Counted from the stretch's first letter, positions 1 through 15,100 are shown. The stretch: DNA of 64,000 nucleotides from Dipteris shenzhenensis (GCA_047967505.1 CM106539.1), one strand, 5' to 3'. Notes: generated from the sequence alone by a model not told the origin. Program-made: numbers and translations.

Positions 1-439
1 GTGACATCATATGTGAGCTCAGTAGAGCATCTAGATCCACAAATCACTCCACTGATTTCTCAGTCAAGCCCATGAATCGATCACACCTACTAGAACCTTC
101 TACCAACTAACCTGGTCCAACTAACCACCATGTGGTGACACACACAAACCTTGTACCCCTAGGTACACCCCATTACATCAATTTGTCCTTCGCAAGAGCG
201 CTTGATCAGTGAGCTATGGAGATCCCATCTAGCAATGAGAAAGTATTTCCCATTTAGAGACCCCATCTAGCAAATGGGAAAGTATTTCCATGGATTTTAT
301 TGTTGAATTACCTAGGACACAGAGGAGGCACGACTCTTTGTGGTTGATTTGTACATTGGTTGATCAAGATGGATCAGATTATTCCAACTACTGAAGAGGT
401 TAAAACTCATGAATTAGCAAAGCTATTGCAGAGCAAATT

Positions 440-1150
440 TATAGATTGTATGGGCTCTAGCCGGTATTATTAGTGACTAGGATAGCAAAATTTAACCACC
501 ATTGTTGGAGGACTATATTCATAAGACAAGACACTACTTTGAATATGAGCACTACGAATCATCCACAGAATGATGATCAAACTAAAAGGGTCAATCAAGC
601 CATTAAGGATATGCTTCGAGCATATGTAAGTAGAAGGCAAACTAATAGTATTTGCCCATACTGCATGTAATAGTGTCGAGCTTTCAACTACAAGTTTTAG
701 TTCATTCATGATGATATATGGATATCAACCTAAAGCCCCAATTCCGGTAGGACTCAAAAAATAGAAAATTCAAGCAATCAAAGACTATCTTGAAGATATG
801 AATCATATGCTCAACTTAGCTAATGATAGCATTAGAAAGGCTCAACATAGAGCAAGAAGCTATGCAAAACCCTACTATAGAAAGGCTCAAGAGAGAGCAT
901 TAGAAAGGCTCAAGATAGGACAAGAAGTTATGCAAACCCCCAATGTAGAAAGTCAAAGTTCAAAGAAAATTTGGTGCCAAAATCATCAAAAAGCTAAAGA
1001 GACAGGTAAATGTCCAAAGCTATCTCCTAGGTATTGTGGACAATTCCTAATACTTCAAAAAATTAGAGAACTTTCTTACACATTAGCCTTACTACAAGAA
1101 GGATGTAGAGTACGCATTGGAAAAGGCTCGAGAGAGAGCTCTATCTAAGA
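440..1150 (+). pseudogene. Ty3/gypsy integrase relic at window start
   Basis: Reads TLNMSTTNHPQNDDQTKRVN and [14 protein letters not shown], then DSIRKAQHRARSYAKPYY and PKLSPRYCGQFLILQKIREL. These are integrase core end and C-terminal (GPY/F) blocks of a gypsy element, with stops and shifts and an internal duplication of the RKAQ...RA segment. The rest of the element lies off the window or is lost. Confidence 0.82.
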
Positions 1151-3100
1151 AGCACCTAAAAAGAGGAAACTGGATGAGGAGTTCACATGTGGTAAAGAAG
1201 GGAGCTCTTTGAGAGACCTATCCTTGGTTCGTAAACTACAATAGCTCTCTAATCTTGTTGACGTAAAAGAGGTCAACAATACATTCCCTGAAACCCAGAT
1301 TCATGAGAATTGAACACAAAAGAAAAGCTATTGATCTTCCTTGCTTACCACACGTATCAATCAAGGGATTCTAATATTTCACTACATCCAAAGGTGTAAT
1401 ACAACAATTCCTTTGCTAATTTTCAACATCAATCAATTCGAACCTCCACTATGCTTCGCCCAAGCTTCATCCTAGTCATGGTTAGATCACACCTAAGTTT
1501 GGGTCTATAAGCAATCACATTGCCTTGGCAAGACTAGCTCTAGTGGGTCTCCTTGGCCAAGCCACTACCTATGAGTTACCAATTTGTTCTTCAAAAGGCA
1601 CACGATAAGGGAGCCAATTCTCCTCTCATTGCTTGTTATGGTTTCACGTTCTATTTCACTTCCCAACGGGGGTTACCTCCTCTCACCATACAACCACAAG
1701 TACCTGAACTAGAAAAAGTCCTCTCTGGATCTTCTTTGGAATGGTCAGAGGAGAGGTTCGAAAAGATATGGTAAAGATTGATGCATATAGAGGCAACCAT
1801 TGAGGAGTATCACAAACACTTTGAGTCCTCCCCTACTAAATCATTACTCCTTCCTCACAAGTTGGTGCCTTCTACGACCATGAGTGACTTGGCCTATTGG
1901 GCAACTTGGGGAGAGTGTAAGCAAACTCAAGGTGTACCTTACCCACTATCTCAACCTTATCTCCCACTCAATAAATCTTTCAATCAAATTGTTTGGGTTT
2001 GATATATGCAATGGTATTTGACACATTTTTGTCCACATATAATTGTGGCCCGATCTATCATGTCACAAAGTCCCCTCTTGATATGCTTGGCCTCCAAGGA
2101 AACAACCAAAAAACCAACCAATCCCAAATAAAAAAGAGAGGACACCAACTAGGATTGATAGCAAGTGTACTAAACACGCACCATTTAGCAAGATGTGAAA
2201 TATACATGCCAACCATGTTGAGCTAGCGCGCACATGCGAGAGAGAGAGAGAGGGGGGAGGGGGGGGCGGGCGGGGCCATTTCAGTATCATTTAGCTCATA
2301 TCTTGAGAAACTAAGATAGTAAGTTTACCCTTTGATAGACTAAGAACGTAATTTGGAATTGAACCTCTAAGTAGATTAATGTCTTCTAAATTAGCTTCAA
2401 AATTGCAAGGAAATTTGTGTACAATAATATTAAGCCATTGCTTATTGTACATAAGCAAAAAAGATTTAAGGAAACCCGACAAGATCTCTATTCAACAATG
2501 CTTGAACTCTACCTTTTCATCATAAAGAGACAAAAGTAGAAATTTGTTGTTTCTAGACTTACAATAGAAACTGAAATTTAGCATTTATATTGCCTCATTG
2601 GAATGAATAAAGATGTGCCGTTGGGCAATGCCTGATGGTTGTTCACAGGATTTTCATTCCCAAAATGGCACTAAATGTCAAAATATAAAAGCACATGCCA
2701 CTGAATATGTCTCTTTCAGGGAATAAATGTCAAGAGTCAGTTCCAGGTGAGAATAAAGTCATTTGCAAAACTTCAGTCAGAAACATGACCCATTCCGTAA
2801 ATTGGAAATTATACTTGTAATTATAAAAATCGACACACACAATCAACTATGGCATCCTAACCATGCTGGGGGCAGGGGGCTGGGGACCGGGACGCACTTT
2901 CAATTAATCCAAATCAGGGCATGCGAAATTAGAGGATTGCTTCATTACGCAACAGATTTATTATCATCCATCTACATGGACCCACCTACAAGAACTGACA
3001 AATAATTCGGTGCAAGAGAGATTGATATTTCCTTGTTCGGGGCTGATGATTTACAAAATATGGGCTCTGCTTAAAAATTTGCCCTTCAAACATACAGCTA
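1151..3100. other. Downstream of CSN4, no recognised gene
   Basis: Includes the CSN4 3' UTR next to 3100. Short open frames at 1553-2002 resemble nothing known. A G/GA-rich run lies at 2235-2275. Confidence 0.45.
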
Positions 3101-3175
3101 CTATACAGAGACAGGCAGGCCTTTCTTTGCCATGCTATCGAGCACATCATTAAGCGCTTGACAAATGCTGACAAT
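3101..3175 (-). CDS. CSN4: CSN4 exon 14 (stop codon)
   Basis: Last coding exon, [19 protein letters not shown] to PVSV, then stop TAG at 3103-3101. Acceptor CTGCAG. The family-typical C-terminus (a basic segment then a short hydrophobic tail) is intact. The 3' UTR should run below 3101. Confidence 0.95.
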   Translation of the reverse strand: MVSICQALNDVLDSMAKKGLPVSV

Positions 3176-6100
3176 CTGCAGCCACATAGCTCGGAAGTCA
3201 AAGTTTTGCAAGTAATAATCACCTGAAAGTCTTATATAAAAAAAAGGAAATCCCAATATCTCTTAGAACCCATGTCACAGAATGGAACTTCAAAAGCAAA
3301 AAACCGCAATTGTCAAAATGAAGTACTAACTTGTTGATCCCATTGTTGCAGTTCTTCAATATCATTCTCAAAGTGGATCACCCCTTCTACCTGCAGCTCA
3401 GATTCGACATTATCACAGGACAACAACCCTATGTTATGATCACAAAAAGAATAATCCTTTGCAAAGAAACTATATTATGGATGCCGCTTCAATCTCAAAA
3501 CTTGTACTCAAAAGGCATACTTGATTGCAAACCATGCATGTTTCAAAGTGGGGCTTTCTAATCATATTATCTAAGGCATTAATTCCATTAAGGATAACAT
3601 TTTTTTAGCGTATATAATGTTTATATACAGTTATTCACAGATTTGTTAGGCAAGTAAACCCTAGTTGCAGGAAACATACCAGAAACCAAATTGAAAAACC
3701 CTAAGACAGCAGAGACAAGATATAAAAGCATGATCCACAAGTGGGTCCATAGGCAGCAGCAGCAAGCATTATACTGTCAACGTCAATCATGATGAAGCTA
3801 AACCTCTACCTCTTGAGTGCAATAATGGATGTAATATGCAAAGATGTACTAATTGCTCTCATAGATAAAGAACGCTACCTTCTACACTGCGTATCCCGCC
3901 AGCCTTTCGCTAAGGGCAATCCACGTGACTGGGAGGCAGAGGGTGCAGTAACCCCATACTCAAGACTTTCTTGGTGCCATGTGGCACACTGCGACAGACT
4001 TATAAATGGTACTAGACCTCGGTTTTAGCCATCATTTCTGACAGCCTGCAGCAGACTGTGTACAGCTGGACAGAACTATTGGCACCCACCCACAATGTGG
4101 CAGCACGTGGCGATTCTCTATATAGCATGGCATACTATGCAGTTGACTGGGCAGATCAGATGAGAAACAGGTTGCAGCCTGAACATCTACAGCTGCCGGA
4201 GAAGGTGGCATCCCATGGCAGCAGGCATATCAACATTGACACGTCCCAGCACTCCTAAAACCTCTGATCTGCAAGCAAACACAAGAACACACCAACGTGA
4301 GGAAACTGAGCAAGCTGCTCAACACCCAACCATGACATCTATGGGATGTGATCCCGAATCAGGAGATGTCCCCTGCGAGCCACAAGCTGAGCTACTAGCA
4401 CGAACTCCCAACCAGATCCAATCCAGCCTGGTGTCCCATACCACCAGGTGGCACTGTCAAGCCTGGGATCTGCCGCTGGGCCTTGGGCTACACTATGATG
4501 CAAGCGCGCGTCCGCGACTCAATCCAAGATCAGACCTAGCACTTGGGAACGAAACTTGCTCCCATCGGCTCTCTCTGAGAGCTGAACCTCTGGGCCCATT
4601 ATATAGACTCGGGCCCCAAGCGCCAAAAATAGCGAAGACCTCTAACTGGTTCGTACCCTTGCCACGCAACCCGAGAATCAAGCTTGCCTAGCTCTAAGCC
4701 TCCCCAGGCTACCTAAGTTAGTCTTGTGTACCCAGTACACGTCGGATACCAATCCGTGCACATGACATACTTCCCCTCCTCTAAGAACTCACTCCTGAGT
4801 TCGCTAAAAAACCCGAGAATGTCCTCTGGAGATTCTGTAATGTCTCCCATGTTGCATCCTCCTCAACACGATCCTTCCACTTGATCTTGTATTCCGTGAT
4901 AGTTCTATTACGAATTTGTCTTTCACGAAATTCAAGAATACACTCAGGTTCGTGTGGAATAAAAGTCAAATCTGTAACTTCTATTATTTCTTGAGGAGAA
5001 AGAAGTTGATCATCCGCACCCAATACTTCTTTCAGTCTACTGACGTGAAACACTGGATGTACTTTAACATCAGGAGGCAATTCTAGTCTATATGCAACTA
5101 GTCCAATTATTTTAATAACTTTTAAGGGACCACAGTATCTGTGGGATAACTTCGGAACCAAACCAGTACTTAGGCTTATGGATTCCTTGGGAATTCGCAA
5201 ATATACCATCGTTCCTTCAGAGAACTCTCTAGGTGAACGATGTCTAGTAGCATAAAATCTGTCCCGATTTTGGGCACTTCTAATAGACTCCTTAGCAAAC
5301 TGCAACATTTCTTGCATATCTAGCAAGAAGGTCTTTGCAGCATCATTTTGGATTCCCTTTAACCCAACCATAACTGGTGACTTAGGTTGAAACCTGTACA
5401 TAAGCATAAAAGGACTGTAGCCAATACTCGAATGCTTTGCACTGTTATAAGCAAATTCTATCATAGATAGATAATCTTTCTATGAAGACTATCTCTTGGA
5501 AACATATGCCCGAAGCATATCTTCAACCAATTGATTGACCTTCTCTATACTGCCATCGCATTGTGCATGATCTGAGGAGCTCATACTTAGAGTAGTTTCT
5601 ATCTTCTCAAAAACAAGTGTCCAAAAGTTACTTGTAAACTTCGAGTCCCTGTCACTGACTATGTCAGAGGGCAAACCATATATCTTAAACAAGTGGTTCA
5701 CAAACTCGTGAGCCAGCTGAACAGCTGAAATAGTTGTTCTAGTAGGTAAGAATCTAGCCATTTTGGTCAAACGATCGACTATGACCCAAATGGAGTCATG
5801 ACCCTTGCGCGTTCGAGGCAAACCAGTAATAAAATCCATGGAAATACTTTCCCATTTATTACCTGGAATTTGCAATGGCTGTAATAAACCCGCGCTTCTA
5901 AGTCGTTCTGCCTTAGTAACCTGACAAACCCGGCAACCTACCACATAGTTTTCAATAAATGCACGCATCTTAGGCCAATAAAAGGTATGCTTCACAAGAC
6001 ACAGAGTCCGATGTATACCCAGATGTCCAGCACTAGGAGCATCATGACACTCCCAGAGAATCTTGGATCGAAGTTCCAGAACATCTAGGACACAAATCTT

Positions 6101-9100
6101 TCCATTCCGGAACAGCAAGCAGTTCCTAATCATCTAATCATCCACTGACCTCCCGCCGCCTATACCGTAGGTGGCACAATCCCCGAGTCTTGGTCAACCA
6201 TGGAGCTCCCATCCTGGAGTTTCTGCAAATAAGAACTGAAATGACTCTCAATTGCGCAAAGCCCTCTCAAGGATTGAAATAGGTCTGAGGATATTTCCGT
6301 AAATGACATAGCATTTACAAACTTGACTCAACTTAAGGCATCCGCCACACTATTCAACGAACCCTTTCGATAACGTATTTCAAAATCAAAATCTTGCATT
6401 AATTATGCCCATCTAGCTTTCCGTCCCCTCAATTCAGACCCATCACACACATACTTGATTGACTGATGATCGGTCAATACAAGAAACTTCGAACCATACA
6501 AGTAGTATCTCCAAACCTTCAGTGCATACACGATTGGATATTGGGTGTCGTCTAGCTTCTTACTCTCAAAAGCTACAGGTCTGTCCTCTTGGAATAAATC
6601 TGCCCCAATCGCAAAATCACTCGCATCGGCCTCTAGAACATAAGGCCGGGTAGGATCGGGTAATGCAAGAACGGGTGCTTCCTTGATAGTTAACTTCAAG
6701 GTTTCAAAAGCCTTGTTCAATGCATCACTCCAAGAGATCGACTGGGTAGACCTGCGTCCACGACCTTTCAATATGTTCGTTAGGGGTGCCGTGATATGTG
6801 AATAATCACGCACAGACTTCCGTAAAAATACCGTAAATCCTAAGAAAGAACGAAGTTGTTTCGCAGTCTGAGGGATAGGCCATTCTAAAACCTTCTGAAT
6901 ACGATCCAGATCAATGCTAATACCTTTAAAAGAAATCTTGTGTCCTAAGTAAATGATCTCCTTCATAAAGAAGTCACATTTACTCATCTTGGCGTAGAGC
7001 TTATGCTGTCTTAGAAGAACTAAGACAATCCGGAGGTGTCCTATGTGATCCTCTAGCGCTCGGCTATATACCAAGATGTCATCTAAGAACACTACAACGA
7101 ATTTGCCCAGAAAATCTCGAAACAAATCGTTCATCATTTGCTGGAAGGTGGCAGGAGCATTGGTCAAACCAAAAGGTAATACGAGAAACTCGTGGTGGCC
7201 ATACCTAGTTCGGAATGCGGTTCTATCTATGTGTTTAGCATAGATAAGGATTTGATGATAACCCGTACGCAAATCAATCTTAGTGAAATACTTCGCTCCA
7301 GCCAAACGGTCTATTAGATCATCAGAACAAGATACAGCGTATCGATTCTTAATTGTCACTTTATTCAATCGTTTATAATCTATACACATTCTCCATGTAG
7401 AATCTTTCTTCTTTCTTAAGAGAACAGGTGCTCCCCAAGGCCCATATTCATATAATTTTGTAGCTGTGAAGCTAACTCATCCTCCTCAAGCTGGCACATC
7501 CTATAAGGTGGAACACTAATAGGTTGAGCCCCAAGTACTATATCTATGCGATGGTCTACTGCCTGTTCTAGAGGTAAATCTTCCGACGGTTGAGCAGGGA
7601 ATACATCCATGAAATCATCTAACAACGTTCTCAATTCTCGGTGTTCAAACACACTTAAATCATTCTTGTTATTTAGAGAGACAACAAATGAAGAAAGCGG
7701 AATCAAAACACACTGATAGACATCATAATGAGAAGTATTATATTCTGAAGCTGCATCGCAGATACAATAGGTCCCTGAGAAGAAGGAATATTATCACACT
7801 GAATACAAAATTGGGTGTCCTTATCCAAAAAAGAAAGAGTATGATCCTTCCATCCAATCCGAATATCGTGGGTTTTAAACCACTCTATTCTAATTAACAA
7901 GTCCACATGCTCCAAGTGCATGACATAGCACGTAAGAGCCGCTGTGTATTCTTGAATCCAGATAGAAAGCGCTTCAATCTTGCGATTCCAAAACAACTTC
8001 CCAGCTAGAAGCTGCACCTCATAGGTGTGATCGCTAGGAATCGTAGACAGCCCCATCTTCTGCACAAGTTTGTAATTAACAAAGTTGTGAGAGCTGCCCG
8101 GGTCAAAAAGAATGTGAACTCTTTGGTCCCTAACTTCTCCAAAGACTCGAAAAAGATCATGGAAACCAAATAACGAAGTATTAAAAGTGCAATTACAAGA
8201 AAGTCGACAAGTAATGACATTTACAAAAATACATGTCATCGAAACTTGATTAGCTCCCTTAGCTTTGGTACCCAATCATGCCTGGAGCTTCGATCCTGAC
8301 GCTTTCTTCTGGTTCTTGCGCTTAGGACAATCATTCTTAGTGTGGCCCCGCTCCTCGCAGATGAAGCAACATCCCTCTTTCTTTAGCTTTAAGGTACGAA
8401 GAAAACGAGCACGACCATTCTTCGCTTGAGTCAAATGTTTCTTAGAGGCGTTGTCTAAAGACTTCGACTCCCCGGTACTTGTGGTAGACTGGAAGAACTT
8501 CCTCTTGTTCTTCCCACCCGTGTCGGCAACTGTGGTTCCCTTTGCACTGGCCATGGTATCATCATAAATACGCGCGTAATTCATGGCCTCTTGCAACATG
8601 GTACACTTGTTGTTCTTGATCTGTAACTTGTATGAGTCAGGCAAACCATCCACAAAGAAACCTAACAAGGTCACTGGATCCATCTTTATAGCTCTGGTCT
8701 ACAAATCCCGAAACCTCTGAAGATAAACCTCAAAAGTCAAATTCAGCTTGGACATATCGAGGGCTTTGAGCTTGCCTGCGATATCGTAATCTTCCTCCTT
8801 CTTCAGAAACTCTTTCCTAAAGACCCCTTCGAATTCTATCCATGTTGCAAGCTTGGGTTGGAGTTCCTTCCACCACAATGAAGCCTTTCCTGACATAAAC
8901 CCGGCTGCAAGCTGTATTTTCTTGTCATCCAGATAAGGGTGAAATTGAAAGTGTACTTGCCACTTGTACAACCAAGTGTCAACAACCTCCTTGGTACGAG
9001 ACTTTTGATCTCCGGGAAAAGGATCTGGAGTGATGTTCGGACCTAACACTGAAGCCATGGCATCCACATGCGTGAGCGCCTGAACAATGCTAGTCAAAAG

Positions 9101-12100
9101 TGTGCGTGTAGTTTGAATCCCATGGAGTTGCTGTGTCAACCCCGTTTGATTCGTGTTAACCTACTCAAACTTTCCATCAAGAGCAGTGGTGAATTCACTG
9201 AAGGCTTTCTTCGTAATCAGATCATCGTAGAGACCCTGGTCATCCTCCACATGGTAGTTCATATCCTGGTCTCCCATCGCAAGCTCAGGGTCTACAGAAT
9301 CAGCCATGACTGAAATCTGATCTGAGAAGAAGATAGGCTAGAGAAGAGAAACAAGCAGGTGGCCTTGGAGCTAGGAAGTAGAAACGAAGTGAAAGCTGGC
9401 CAAGAAGGAGGCGATGGAAGAAGGGAAAGCTGGTCGATGAAGAAGGTAAGCTGGCTGAGCTGAGCTGACGATTCAGCTCAGATTCTTGAACCTGGGACTC
9501 CGCTCCTAGCTGTCCGTACGAAGTGCTGTAGCAGGCCGTACAAGTGTTGTGGCTCCCGGGTGTGAAGGTGTAGAGGGGCTGGAATTCTGCGCAATCTGCA
9601 GACTATGGAAGAAGGCAATTTGGCCGAACTTATAGCGGGAGAGCAGGCATTTAGTAAAGCCCTGCTTTTCCAAAAACGGAGGGGTAGCGCTTTTTTAAGC
9701 TTCCAGCCCCCCCCGAAAAGCAACTGGCCGAAATTGCAAACTAGCCCTATCCTGTTGCGCACCTTCCTACGCTCCCCTTCTACCTGCCATCGCAACCCCT
9801 GAGCAGCCAGCCGACATGCGGGATCCCCTTTGGTTCGCCCCAACTCTACGCTCTCTCCTGACTCCCTTCTGACGCCTCTACCTGGACCTCACTACTTTCT
9901 CCTAACTACACCTCTCTCCCACTCTCTCAACCTATCACTTCTTGCAACGAAATCACCCTGCACTCTCTCTCTCTCCTTCCTTCTATCCCCATCTAATACC
10001 CCTTCCCTTAAGCGATGAACCAATAGACACTGGCAGGGTTTGAACACAAATTTCGCATACCTGGAGAAAGAATCGTCCAAAATTTTCGCAACAGAAGTTC
10101 CTACCTCAGGAGTTGGCTCTGATACCAACTGACACGTCCCAGCACTCTTGAAACCTCTGATCTGCAAGCAAACACAAGAACACACCAACGTGAGGAAACT
10201 GAGCAGGCTGCTCACCACCCAACCATGACATCTACGGGATGTGATCTCGAATCAGGAGATGTCCCCTCCGAGCCACAAGCTGAGCTACTGGCACGAACTC
10301 CCAACCAGATCCTATCCAGCCCGGTGTCCCATACCACTAGGTGGCACTGTGAAGCCTGGGATCTGCTGCTGGGCTACGCTATGATGCAAGCGCGCATCCG
10401 CGACTCAATCCAGGATCAGATCTAGCACTTGGGAACAAAACTTGCTCCCATCGGCTCTCTCTGAGAACTGAACCTCTAGGCCCCTTATATAGACTCAGGC
10501 CCCAAGCGCCAAAAATAGCGAAGACCTCAAACTGGTTCGTACCCTTGCCACTCAACCCGAGAATCAAGCCTCCCTAAGCCTCCCCAGGCTACCTGAGCTA
10601 GTCTTGTGTACCTAATACACGTCAGATACCAATCCGTGCACATGACAAACATGGTGGCAGGCTGATATCAGCTGGGCCATTAAACCAGCCTGTTGCACTT
10701 GAAAGCAGCTCCTCCCAAAATTGATGACCCATGGTGGCTGATCTCAAACTTGTGATGACTTGGCCCTGAGTGGGTGGCCTGGCCCTGAGTGGGTGGCTAA
10801 ATCTGACCCTGCATGGAGACCCCAAGCTTGATCAGGCATAGGCCTATACCTAGATGAATCTAGGAATATTCCCAAACTCATCCTCTAAAAACACAACATA
10901 GTGCAGTTTCAATCTCATGATAGTCACTCACAAGGTTGATCAGGCATAGGCCTATTGGGACGGTGTTGGAGGCCCCCCCTTGGGTGCATCAATAGATGTA
11001 ATGTGACTAATGGAAAAGGTGGCAAAAAGGCCCTATGCAAAGTGGTGCATGACGTAGATTTGGGGACTCTAATTGTCCCACGTGCAAAGATGTATCTAAA
11101 TTGCCCTCATATATAAAGCCCTATACCTCCTATGGACACCATCCCACCCACCGTTTGCTAAAAGAGGTGCTCAAGGTGATCTGCATGCTAGGAGGCGGAG
11201 GGTGTGGGACCACCTGTACTCAATGCTTTACTAGGTGTAATGTTGCATATGCGGCAGACTTATAAAGCAGAAACCATAGATCAGCACAAATAATCAACAA
11301 AATCAGCCAGTGAAGTTACCAAGATGGTCTGTACTAGTATGGACAGGCTGCACCTAAGCATAGGAATAAGCAAAGCAGCTCCTTTCCCCCAGCTCATGAA
11401 CTGCACACATTTGAAAACCCCAGAAATCGGCATGCAGCCAAAGGCCCTAAACCAGCATACAGATTCGCAATAGGTATAGACATCAGGATAACATCCCATT
11501 CTTTCACAATTCCAATGCTAGATAATCAAACTTTGGATGAATCAACTTTCATTTTCCAAGGGCTGCTACACTACAGCACAAGGTACAGACTAGACAAGAC
11601 TGTAACCAAAGAAACAAGTAGAGAAAGAAGAGGATCCAAGGCCTGTAAAGCTACAACACAAGACTAGACAAGACTGCAACTAAAGAGACTAGTAGAAAAA
11701 GGTGAAGACGGGGAGGGACCAAATGACTACTATACATACCTGATCAATAGAACCTCTCATCCGATCTTCAGATATCATCCTAGCAGCTATTTTCTCAGCC
11801 TGCCAAAAAACAAGAGATAAATACACCCTTTTCACACTAAATAAGCAGCAACATATCAAGAACCATTGTCAAACAAATACAAACAAAGGGACAAATTTAC
11901 CAAAAACCTGATTTTCCATGCACAAACTTCTAGCTCAACCTTAAAGTTTTAAGCCCTATATTGAGAAGTGCAGTCATGAGAGGACTGGGAGCGATTATGT
12001 CTTCATTAGTAGACAAACAAGGAATTGCAAATGAAGGAGGCCTACAATGAACAACAAAGGCAGAGATTGGCTTGTTGGGATAACTATGATCAAGGGCTTG

Positions 12101-15100
12101 CTCTATGGTGCATGTGTGCATCTAGGGGAGTCACGTGTGTGTGTGTGTGTGTGTGTGTGTTGTAGAGCCACATCTAATGCTATGATGTGTCTAGTGTGTG
12201 ACCTAAATGATGATGTAAGCCAAAGGCCCCCGATTGACATGTTTGATGCCTTTGACTCTTGGTTACCTCTGCTTCCCTCAGAGGGAGGGTCCTTTGATCA
12301 GCAACATGAGCCTCATGCAAGCCCTCCAACAAGCAATGATCAGCCAGTACCCCATGCTGATTTGCACGTTTCTCTTCCACTATTCATGATGCAATGATTG
12401 AAGAAAGAGCTGTCAATAGATAGCAAAGGCAAGTTCTCAGATGGCTTCTTGACACATTGAGGGACAGCAAACAAGATCAACCTCTTGCTGCCCGGACAAG
12501 ATCAGGGAATAGACAAATACATGGTCACTTTCTTGAGTTTGCACTCCTTGCTACAGCTTGCAATGAAGAGCCTTTGTGCCATAAAGATGCTTTTGACAGC
12601 AAAGAGTGGATGGATGCAATGAGAGCTGAGTTACAATCCATTGCCAAAAATGACATGGGAATTAGTAGATCTCCCTCCCGACAAGCATGCCATTGGTACC
12701 CGGTGGGTCTACAAGTTAAAAAGGAAATATGATGGCAGCATAGATCGACACAAAGCCTGTCTTGTTGCAAAAGGGTATGCCCAACAACAAGGCAATGACT
12801 TTGAGGATTTTTGCTCCCACTTCCAAGATTACTACTATTAGATGTGTTATTACCATTGCAGCCCATCACCATTGGCAAGTGCACCAGCTTGACATCGAGA
12901 CTGCCTTTCTTCATGGGGATCTGCAGGAAGAAGTTTATGTGACACAACCTCCTGGCTTTGAGGAGGTTGGTTCTGAAAACAAGGTATGCCACCTGAGAAA
13001 AGCCCTTTATGGTTTGAAGTAGGCACCCAAGGCATGGTATGCCAAAATTCATGCACACTTACTATCCCTTGGTTTTTAGAATAGCCCCACAGAGCCCACT
13101 CTTTATGTCCGTGGGAGTGGATCTGATTTCTTAGTGCTGATTTTATATGTGGCTATATCCTTTTGGATGAACATGTGCCACCATGACCAGAAAATACCAG
13201 GTATTCTGAGATGTTTCCAAAATACTTCAGCCCATACCATGGAGGGGGGTTTGTAGGCCATCTTCTCCCGGTTGCAGTGATGCCCTATGGGCCTTGGTAT
13301 GTGCTTTGTAGGCATAGTTATAGGCACTTTAGGGTTTTAGAGCCTTTTATGCCACATAGGACATTTAGTCCTATGTGACACCTAGGACACTTAGTCCTAG
13401 GGTCTATCTTCATGTACCTTGTACTTTCATTTTCTTCTATCTAGTTGACGTGACAGCCTTTCAGCCTCGACTCTTGTGCTTGCTCCCACACTCACCGCAC
13501 CTACAGGAATCCACGCAACTGAGATCTCTCTCTGGCAGTCCTGTGTCACATTCCATGGATAGCACCTCCTCCGGTACTCCTAACAAGCTATAGAAAATGA
13601 AAGTCACTCTCTCAGCATTGTCAACTCCACAAGACTACACATGGTGTTGCAAGCTCAAAACGGGGCTAAGCTTAATGGAAATAACATTGAAGCTCTGATA
13701 CCATGAAAAGAATGCAGTAGAGAGTGACAGAGAGGGAACACAGCGCTATAGAAAGCAACAAAAAATCTACTCAACTATGCACAAACAAAGCTTAATGGAG
13801 AAAACTCCAAAGCTCTGATCCATCAAAGATGCAGTAGAGAGTGAGAGAGAGGGAAGACAGCACAACAGAATGCAACAAAAAATCTAGATGACTATGTATT
13901 AACCATGTGAAGTATTTGTATACAGCCCACATCATCCCAATAAAGCACTCATTGCGAACATTAAGTTCTGCACATAAAGCAGAATACTCTTCCTTCTCAA
14001 ATCTAACAAAATTATTAACTGCATGACAAAGAGTTAACTGCATTTCTTTAAAGTCACCTTTTGGGGTTCAATGCCTAGCAAAGCTCCCAACTCCTCGAAA
14101 CTGCAAGGGTAGATGAACATGAGCAGCTTTTTTTTTTAAGCTCAACAAATGCAAAAGGAACATCAACACCATCAGCCTGATGAGGTGGTTTTATAACTTG
14201 CAAACCTGATGTTTGTGTACAGTTTGCTTGCACTTAGAAGATTATGCTCGATCATAGCACGATCTAGCACTGTAGAATTATCAGGCAGAAGAGCTTTCTG
14301 GACAAGGAGTGATAGCAAACAGTTATTGACAACATTGACCTGCAAACTAATTAAATTGAGCTACCTTTTACATTCCAGAAGATATCTTAACAGTACCCCC
14401 TTCACCTGATGAGGCTTAAGTTCTTCAGCAAAAGCATCGACTTCTGGCTTCCGCAATATTCGTTCTAAATAAACCTGTCAAGGCCATCAGAAGCATTCAG
14501 CCAATTTTCAGGAGGTCTTGGAAAAATGAGATAGCTTCAACATCTAACAAATCTCTACAACACTGTTCCAGTAACAATAATTTTCTGCTTTAAAGACCTT
14601 TTGAAGAATTGGGTAGATCTTTAGCTTGGAGCACCTTTCATCCTGTAAATTTAGAAACACCACAGTTACTTGACCATAGAATCCAACATGTTGCAACTAC
14701 ATGTTCCAAAAATCATGCAAATTTGACAACCTTGTAAAGGGTTGCAAGCACTCTTGATCTCTGTGGACCAGCTGCAGCAAGGATGGTGCAGGTGACTGCT
14801 GCTGTGAGAGCTTGTTGCAACTCTTCTTCATCTATCTGTCTGAAACATTGCAATAAAGCAATCAGAATGTTTTTTTTTTTTTTAAGGACAGGATTAACTG
14901 TTGGGTGTGACAAGCAATCTGCAAGCAAGAAGAGGATCGCTGGAAACCCACATGAACCCTAGAAAAACAGAATGTCGAGAAGAAAGGCAACAGACAACCA
15001 ACTTTTGATGATAGCAGCAGTACACTTGTGATCTTTCACCAAACAAAAAAAGCCTTCTGAATCCAAAGGAGTCAGGGAAAAGCTCAGGTTTCTTAGTCGA

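Larger units (their letters stand above)
4237..10647 (-). mobile_element. Full-length Ty3/gypsy chromovirus in CSN4 intron 12
   Basis: LTRs at 4237-4767 and 10130-10647 begin TGACACGTCCC and end CATGACA; the 5-bp target duplication aacat is exact (4232-4236, 10648-10652). The element reads on the - strand, so the 5' LTR is the upper copy. The primer-binding site TGGTATCAGAGCC lies at 10127-10115 and matches the initiator-Met tRNA end; a purine tract (GAGGAGGGGAAG) abuts the 3' LTR at about 4785-4768. Domains run gag, zinc knuckle, protease, RT, RNase H, integrase, chromodomain. The LTRs differ by many substitutions and a roughly 13-bp length change and the ORF is broken repeatedly, so this is an older, inactive insertion in the same orientation as CSN4. 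Confidence 0.95.

Noticed and set aside
4215-4691. 158-residue ORF within the gypsy LTR
   Set aside because: Lies wholly inside an LTR and has no recognisable domain; the equivalent ORF in the other LTR is broken.
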